Notes under the pieces: model-generated | What the model was told of the DNA's origin: nothing | Database searches by the model: none | The model's input: only the letters and a program-made list of their open reading frames with translations | DNA from: Flavobacterium aquiphilum | Lineage (GTDB): Bacteria > Bacteroidota > Bacteroidia > Flavobacteriales > Flavobacteriaceae | Assembly (NCBI RefSeq): GCF_027111335.1 | Contig: NZ_CP114288.1 | Coordinates: forward strand, 744,001-808,000 | DNA: 64,000 nucleotides | Reading direction: 5' to 3' | Position numbers and translations under genes: made by a program | Shown here: one piece after another, positions 59,354-64,000 of the stretch | Numbering within the stretch: position 1 is the stretch's first letter | Layout of the letters: each line of letters begins with the position of its first letter

Positions 59354-61840
59354 ATGAAAGAGTTTATGTTAAAAGCAAAAGATTTTTTTAAAACAAGTAG
59401 AGCTAAAAAGATTTTAAAAAGAATAAGTTTTTTTATTATCGGTTTTTTAGCGCTAATACTTGTTCTCTTCATTGGATTGCGGATTTATTTCAACCAAAAT
59501 AAGGAGACTATACTGACCAGCATTAATCAAAAAATCAATGAGAATATTTCAGGACACGCGAGTATTGGTGATCTTGGATATAAATTTTTGATTGGTTTCC
59601 CAAATTTTACTGTTGTTTTGAACAAAGTAGAGCTTCAAGATAGTTTGTATGCCATACACAAAAGAAGCGTACTGAAAGCTGAAGAAATCGAAGTGCGATT
59701 GAATGTTCTGAGTTTGTTGCACAAAAAAGTTGATATCGAGAAAGTAGTATTGATAGACACTAAAATTGATTTGTTTAAAGATAAAAACGGCGTTTCCAAT
59801 TCGAATATTTTCAAACCTAAGCCAAAAACAAATAAACCCAAAAGTAAAACTGAAACCGAGATTGGTGAGGTTGATTTTAAGAATGTGGTTTTCATATCCC
59901 AAAATTTACAAAGAAATAAATTGTTTCATTTTGAAGTGAATTCTTTAAAATGTAAAATGAATTATAATGATGATGGTTGGGGAACAGACTTACATCTTGA
60001 TGTTTTTGCAAAAAGTATGGCTTTCAATACCAAAAAAGGGAGTTTTATAAAAGACAAAAGGGTAAAAGGAAAATTAGCAGTTCAATTCTCTAAATCCAAA
60101 AATAAAATTGATGTGCTTACCGAAGGACTCGGAATTGGCGATGATGATTTTGATATCAAAGCCAGTTTTGGTCTGGATAAGGACCATCCAATGATGGACA
60201 TCAATATAAAAACCCATATTCTGTGGTTGAATGCGGCACATTTGTTGGATCCTCATATTTTTAAAATCCTGAATCACTTTAACATCACAAAACCTTTGGA
60301 TGCTCAATGTAGTATTAAAGGAGATATGAATGCTGAAGGTGATCCCGAAATTATTGTGGATGCCCAAATTAAGGATAACGTATTGGTTTCGTCCGAAGGG
60401 GAAACCAAAGATTGTAGTTTTGAAGCGCGATATACCAATAATTTCAAAAATGGTTTGGGTTACAATGATATCAATTCGGCTATTATTGTCAAAAACTTTA
60501 CAGGAACTTATAAAGAGATACCAATAACTATTCCGTCTGCTGCTATTAGTAATTTAGAAAAACCGGTTGCGACAGGAGATTTTCATTCCAAATTTGATGT
60601 AGAAAAGCTTGGGAATATTTTTGGTGATGATTTTATAAAATTTAACGGAGGAACAGCCAAAGTTGATTTTAAATTCAATGTCGATATTGTGGCATTGCGA
60701 ATTTCAAAACCTCGTTTTACAGGAAAAGTGAATATCGAAAAGGCCAATATGCTTCTTAAATCTAAGAATCTTGCTTTTCAAACCAATGTTCTTCTTGATT
60801 TTACTGATGAGGCTTTATTTATCCGAAATATAAAGTATCAAAGAGACAGAAACATTGTTTTTGTAGATGGAAAAATCGACAATTTCCTTAATCTCTATTA
60901 TGACGATCCTGCAAAAATGGTAGCTGTTTTGAATATCAACAGTCCTTTTTTGGATATGAAAAAATTCATGGGGGTTTTAGCTCATGGTCAAACCAAGAAA
61001 GAAGTACCAAAAGAAGCAAAAAAACCGGTTAGCCAAGCTGATACCAAGAAAAGGATTGCACTTGTTGAAAAATGCCAAGTGGTTATTAATTTGAATCTGG
61101 ACAAAATGGTGTATTCTAATTTGACCGCGACCAATGCAAAAATTAATCTTTTGGCTAATAACCGACGTTTTTACATTAAGCAAGGGGCAATTGAAACTTG
61201 TGGCGGTAAAATTACTTTCAATTCCCATCTGATTCCACAAGGTAATCTTTTTGAAGTCCAAACAAATGTAAATGTTGCTTCGGTTGATATCCCTCAGTTT
61301 TTAACGTCGTTCAAAAATTTTGGGGTTAAATCTTTTCAGCCTCAAAACATAAAAGGAAAACTTTCTGTCAAAACTGATTTGTCAGTAAAGATGACCCAAG
61401 ATGGCGATTTGGTTGATGATTCTGCCAAAGGGAATTTTCAATATGACATCAGTAATGGGTCACTCATTAATTTTAAACCAATAATGAAAGTAGGTAAGTA
61501 TGCATTTCCAAACCGAAATGTAAGCCATATTGTTTTTAATGATTTATCAGGTAAAGCTTCGATAAATGGTAGTTTGGTGAATGTTGATTATTTTAAAGTA
61601 AGTTCGAATGTATTGAATTTTGACGTTGAAGGTGTTTATTCGTTCAAGAAAGGAACTCAATTGGGCTTGGTAATTCCTTTGAGAAATCCGGAGGATGATT
61701 ATAAAATAAAAGACTTAAAAGAAAGGGAAGTCAAACGCTATAAAGGAGTGGTTGTTCGTTTGTTGGTTGTGGATGGTAAAAATGGAGAAATGAAAATTAA
61801 ACTAGGAAGTATTCCAAAAGAAAAAAAAGCTAAAGTATGA
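59354..61840 (+). CDS. AsmA-like envelope protein
   Basis: 828 residues. One N-terminal membrane helix (about 24-47), then a long beta-rich periplasmic part. The AsmA-type opening appears as INENISGHASIGDLGYKFLIGFPNFTVVLNKVELQD, and the C-terminal AsmA region around 640-800 has KFKP, FDVEGVYSFKKGTQLGLVIPLR. Such proteins move phospholipids to, or support assembly of, the outer membrane. It overlaps the next gene by 4 bp (ATGA). Confidence 0.85.
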   Translation: MKEFMLKAKDFFKTSRAKKILKRISFFIIGFLALILVLFIGLRIYFNQNKETILTSINQKINENISGHASIGDLGYKFLIGFPNFTVVLNKVELQDSLYAIHKRSVLKAEEIEVRLNVLSLLHKKVDIEKVVLIDTKIDLFKDKNGVSNSNIFKPKPKTNKPKSKTETEIGEVDFKNVVFISQNLQRNKLFHFEVNSLKCKMNYNDDGWGTDLHLDVFAKSMAFNTKKGSFIKDKRVKGKLAVQFSKSKNKIDVLTEGLGIGDDDFDIKASFGLDKDHPMMDINIKTHILWLNAAHLLDPHIFKILNHFNITKPLDAQCSIKGDMNAEGDPEIIVDAQIKDNVLVSSEGETKDCSFEARYTNNFKNGLGYNDINSAIIVKNFTGTYKEIPITIPSAAISNLEKPVATGDFHSKFDVEKLGNIFGDDFIKFNGGTAKVDFKFNVDIVALRISKPRFTGKVNIEKANMLLKSKNLAFQTNVLLDFTDEALFIRNIKYQRDRNIVFVDGKIDNFLNLYYDDPAKMVAVLNINSPFLDMKKFMGVLAHGQTKKEVPKEAKKPVSQADTKKRIALVEKCQVVINLNLDKMVYSNLTATNAKINLLANNRRFYIKQGAIETCGGKITFNSHLIPQGNLFEVQTNVNVASVDIPQFLTSFKNFGVKSFQPQNIKGKLSVKTDLSVKMTQDGDLVDDSAKGNFQYDISNGSLINFKPIMKVGKYAFPNRNVSHIVFNDLSGKASINGSLVNVDYFKVSSNVLNFDVEGVYSFKKGTQLGLVIPLRNPEDDYKIKDLKEREVKRYKGVVVRLLVVDGKNGEMKIKLGSIPKEKKAKV

Positions 61841-62346
61841 GAACATTATTTTTGAGTTTGGCGGTATTGACATTAGTTAGTTTTGATTCATTGAATTATA
61901 AAGTTTTTGATGAAAAAGAACAGGTGAATCGAACGCTTGATGCCTGGCACAAAGCGGCTGCTGAGGCTAAGGCCGAAATCTATTTTGGAATGATGACCGA
62001 AGATGCCATTTTTATCGGAACCGATCCAACCGAGAACTGGGATAAAAAAGCGTTTCAGGCATTTGCAAAGCCTTATTTTGACAAAGGAAAAGCGTGGGAT
62101 TTTAAAGCAATTGAGCGTCATATTTACTTTGATAAATCAGGAAAATTGGCTTGGTTCGATGAGTTGTTGGACACTCACATGAAAATTTGCAGAGGTTCGG
62201 GAGTTTTGGTAAAAATAGGAAGCGAATGGAAAATCAAGCATTATGTTCTGTCGATGACTATCCCAAATGATAATATAAATGAAGTTGTCAAAATCATAGC
62301 TCCAATTGAAGATTCGTTGCTTAAAAAAATATTGAACAAGGGATAA
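61837..62346 (+). CDS. Exported NTF2-like (SnoaL/DUF4440-type) protein
   Basis: 169 residues with an N-terminal signal peptide (about 1-17, ending SFDSL). The fold has EQVNRTLDAWHKAAAEAKAEIYFGMMTEDAIFIGTDPTENWDKKAFQAF, then IERHIYFDKSGKLAWFDELLDTHMKICRGSGVLVKIGSEWKIKHYVLSMTIPN, the typical NTF2-like cone. It shares its ATG with the AsmA gene stop region, so it is translationally coupled. Function unknown. Confidence 0.82.
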   Translation: MRTLFLSLAVLTLVSFDSLNYKVFDEKEQVNRTLDAWHKAAAEAKAEIYFGMMTEDAIFIGTDPTENWDKKAFQAFAKPYFDKGKAWDFKAIERHIYFDKSGKLAWFDELLDTHMKICRGSGVLVKIGSEWKIKHYVLSMTIPNDNINEVVKIIAPIEDSLLKKILNKG

Positions 62347-62392
62347 TTTTTGATTTTTACAGTACTTCCGCTTTCATTCTTATTTAATTCCT

Positions 62393-62400
62393 TAATTTTG
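62393..62400 (+). promoter_or_regulatory. -7 box TAATTTTG of trmB
   Basis: Exact TAnnTTTG, 19 bp before the GTG start. Confidence 0.6.
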
Positions 62401-62419
62401 CCGAAATTGCAAAAATATC

Positions 62420-63094
62420 GTGGGAAGTAAAAATAAATTAAAAAGGTTCAAGGAAAACGAAACATTCAATAATGTTTTTCAACCAACAAGAGAAGAGGTA
62501 GTGGGAGATTTGTTTCCGCTAAGAGGAAAGTGGAATTCAGATTTCTTTAAAAACGAAAATCCGTTAGTGCTGGAATTGGGTTGTGGAAAAGGAGAATATT
62601 CTGTTGGATTGGCCGAGAAATATCCCAATAAAAACTTTGTAGGAATCGATATTAAAGGAGCCCGTTTTTGGCGTGGTGCAAAAACTGCAGTTGAAACCGG
62701 ATTACATAATGTGGCATTTGTAAGAACTCAAATTGAGTTGATCAATCATATTTTTGCCGAAAATGAAGTGGATGAAATTTGGATTACATTTCCGGATCCG
62801 CAAATAAAATACAAAAGAACGAAGCATAGAATGACGAATTCCGAATTCTTAAAATTGTACAAGAAGATTTTAAAGAAGGACGGAGTAGTTAATCTTAAAA
62901 CCGATAGTGAGTTTATGCACGGTTATACATTAGGACTGCTTCATGGCGAAGGACATGAGGTTCTGTATGCCAATCATAATGTCTATGTAAACGAAGGAAG
63001 CCCTGAAGAAGTAACTGCTTTTCAGACTTTTTACGAAAAACAATATTTGGAAATTAACAAAGCGATTACGTATATACGTTTTAAAATCAAATAG
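62420..63094 (+). CDS. trmB: tRNA (guanine-N7)-methyltransferase
   Basis: Methylates G46 in tRNA. 224 residues with a GTG start (MGSKNKLKRFKEN). Rossmann motif LELGCGKGEYSVGLAEKYPNKNFVGIDIKG, then ITFPDPQIKYKRTKHRM, the TrmB signature with the catalytic Asp, and LKTDSEFMH. Standard length. Confidence 0.94.
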   Translation: MGSKNKLKRFKENETFNNVFQPTREEVVGDLFPLRGKWNSDFFKNENPLVLELGCGKGEYSVGLAEKYPNKNFVGIDIKGARFWRGAKTAVETGLHNVAFVRTQIELINHIFAENEVDEIWITFPDPQIKYKRTKHRMTNSEFLKLYKKILKKDGVVNLKTDSEFMHGYTLGLLHGEGHEVLYANHNVYVNEGSPEEVTAFQTFYEKQYLEINKAITYIRFKIK

Positions 63095-63152
63095 GTTTGG
63101 TTGTGGTTTTCAGTTGATTGACTGAAGCAACAAACAGCATTGCAAACAAAGT

Positions 63153-63788
63153 ATGAATCTACTTCCGCCTTTTTTTATAGGATTTATTGTAGCGGCAATC
63201 GGTATTACACCTCCCGGCTTGATTAATATGACTGCCGCAAAAGTGAGTTTGAAAGACGGTAGGAATGAAGCAATTTCTTTTGCTATAGGAGCAACGGTAA
63301 TTGTTTTTTTTCAGACTTTTTTGGCTTTGCTTTTTGCTGATTTCATCAACAGCCATCCTGATATTATTAGTCTTCTTCAGGAAATAGGATTGTTCATATT
63401 CATTGGTTTGACTATTTATTTTTTTTGGAATGCCAAAAAACCAAAATTGCCTAAATCCGAAATGAAGGTACGCAGTAAAACGAATCGTTTTTTCTTAGGA
63501 ATGTTGCTGTCTGCTTTGAATTTATTCCCCATTCCGTATTATGTTTTCATATCCATTACGCTTTCTGCTTATGGGTATTTTTCTTTTTTACAATCCTTTA
63601 TTTTTACTTTTGTAGGCGGGGTGGTCATAGGGTCGTTCACAGTCTTTTATTTATATATTGAATACTTCAAAAAAGGAGAAGCAAAATCCTCTTTTTTAAT
63701 GAATAATGGAAATTACATTATTGGTTCGATTACAGGCTTGGTTTCAATACTTACACTTTTCAAGCTTATTAACGGGTATCTTGGATAG
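63153..63788 (+). CDS. LysE-family transporter
   Basis: 211 residues with six membrane helices (for example PPFFIGFIVAAIGITPPGLINM, LSALNLFPIPYYVFISITLSAY, GNYIIGSITGLVSILTLFKL). The N-terminal GITPPGLINMTAAKVSLKDG motif and GMLLSALNLFPIPYY fit the LysE/RhtB exporter superfamily. The exported amino acid is unknown. Confidence 0.8.
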   Translation: MNLLPPFFIGFIVAAIGITPPGLINMTAAKVSLKDGRNEAISFAIGATVIVFFQTFLALLFADFINSHPDIISLLQEIGLFIFIGLTIYFFWNAKKPKLPKSEMKVRSKTNRFFLGMLLSALNLFPIPYYVFISITLSAYGYFSFLQSFIFTFVGGVVIGSFTVFYLYIEYFKKGEAKSSFLMNNGNYIIGSITGLVSILTLFKLINGYLG

Positions 63789-63794
63789 GACAAA

Positions 63795-64000
63795 ATGGAA
63801 GCATCAAACGATAATTTTTTCGAAAGAGTTTATACTGTGGTTAAGCAAATTCCCTACGGAAAAGTTACTTCCTATGGAGCTATTGCCAAAGTATTGGGAG
63901 CTGCGCGTTCGGCCAGAATGGTAGGTTGGGCGATGAATGCGGCACATAATCTTGAGGAGGTTCCTGCACATCGGGTGGTGAACAGAAAAGGGATGCTTAC
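63795..64000 (+). CDS. Alkyltransferase-like protein (MGMT family), 3' end missing
   Basis: The gene begins MEASNDNFFERVYTVVKQ and runs off the right edge after 68 residues. It has the MGMT DNA-binding helix (GKVTSYGAIAKVLGAARSARMVGWAMNAA). The active-site motif reads PAHRVV instead of PCHRVI, so the alkyl-accepting Cys is replaced by Ala. This marks an alkyltransferase-like protein that binds alkylated DNA and signals to nucleotide excision repair rather than a true methyltransferase. Starts 6 bp after the LysE-type gene. Confidence 0.88.
   Translation, partial: MEASNDNFFERVYTVVKQIPYGKVTSYGAIAKVLGAARSARMVGWAMNAAHNLEEVPAHRVVNRKGML

Overview
The window looks like the chromosome of an A+T-rich Flavobacterium or close relative (Bacteroidetes, Flavobacteriaceae). 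The reasons are the many Bacteroidetes-type -7 boxes (TAnnTTTG) placed correctly before genes, the pdxA-DUF177-rpmF-fabH-accB-accC cluster, Bacteroidetes-only families (DUF3871, PorT-like barrel, IntDOT-like recombinase) and TTG/GTG starts without Shine-Dalgarno sequences. No rRNA genes, IS elements or CRISPR arrays were seen.

Left core, 1-12249. This holds the end of a C1-family peptidase, a hybrid histidine kinase facing an NtrC-like regulator, two tandem exported PepSY-like proteins, the fatty-acid/biotin carboxylase cluster on the minus strand, pdxA, and divergent ribE.

Accessory island, about 12278-29708. An element of about 17.4 kb is integrated in the 3' end of a tRNA-Met(CAT) gene. 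A perfect 28-bp copy of the tRNA 3' end lies at 12250-12277 and the intact tRNA at 29682-29755. A tyrosine recombinase sits beside the right end. The element carries a replication/recombination module (primase-helicase, RecA-like ATPase, DUF3871 protein, GIY-YIG endonuclease), an HTH regulator with a palindromic operator candidate, a lipoprotein, and a predicted membrane-anchored protein with two PD-(D/E)XK-like nuclease domains coupled to a 59-residue membrane protein. At its left end is a tight four-gene operon (12418-17680): DNA methyltransferase, phosphoribosyltransferase-like protein, ORC/CDC6-like AAA ATPase and a Rossmann-like protein. This operon is the best candidate for an undescribed system, most likely an anti-phage or inter-element conflict system.

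Right core, 29760-64000. Ordinary housekeeping genes (mce, rbfA, a LolC/E-like permease, dusB, lepA, pfkB-type kinase, thiL, glyS, comF-like, prolyl oligopeptidase, split ThrE-type exporter, hpf, L,D-transpeptidase, AsmA-like, trmB, LysE-type, alkyltransferase-like) are mixed with a regulatory patch at 39.6-43.7 kb (TPR sensor kinase and response regulator, a tiny exported protein with an exact internal repeat, and a LytTR regulator lacking its phospho-acceptor Asp) and an HNH/Vsr endonuclease pair. Several intergenic regions carry structured repeats, including two 71-bp copies with compensating hairpin changes and a 48-bp perfect palindrome.

All functional names come from motif recognition by eye. 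No database search or base-composition calculation was run.
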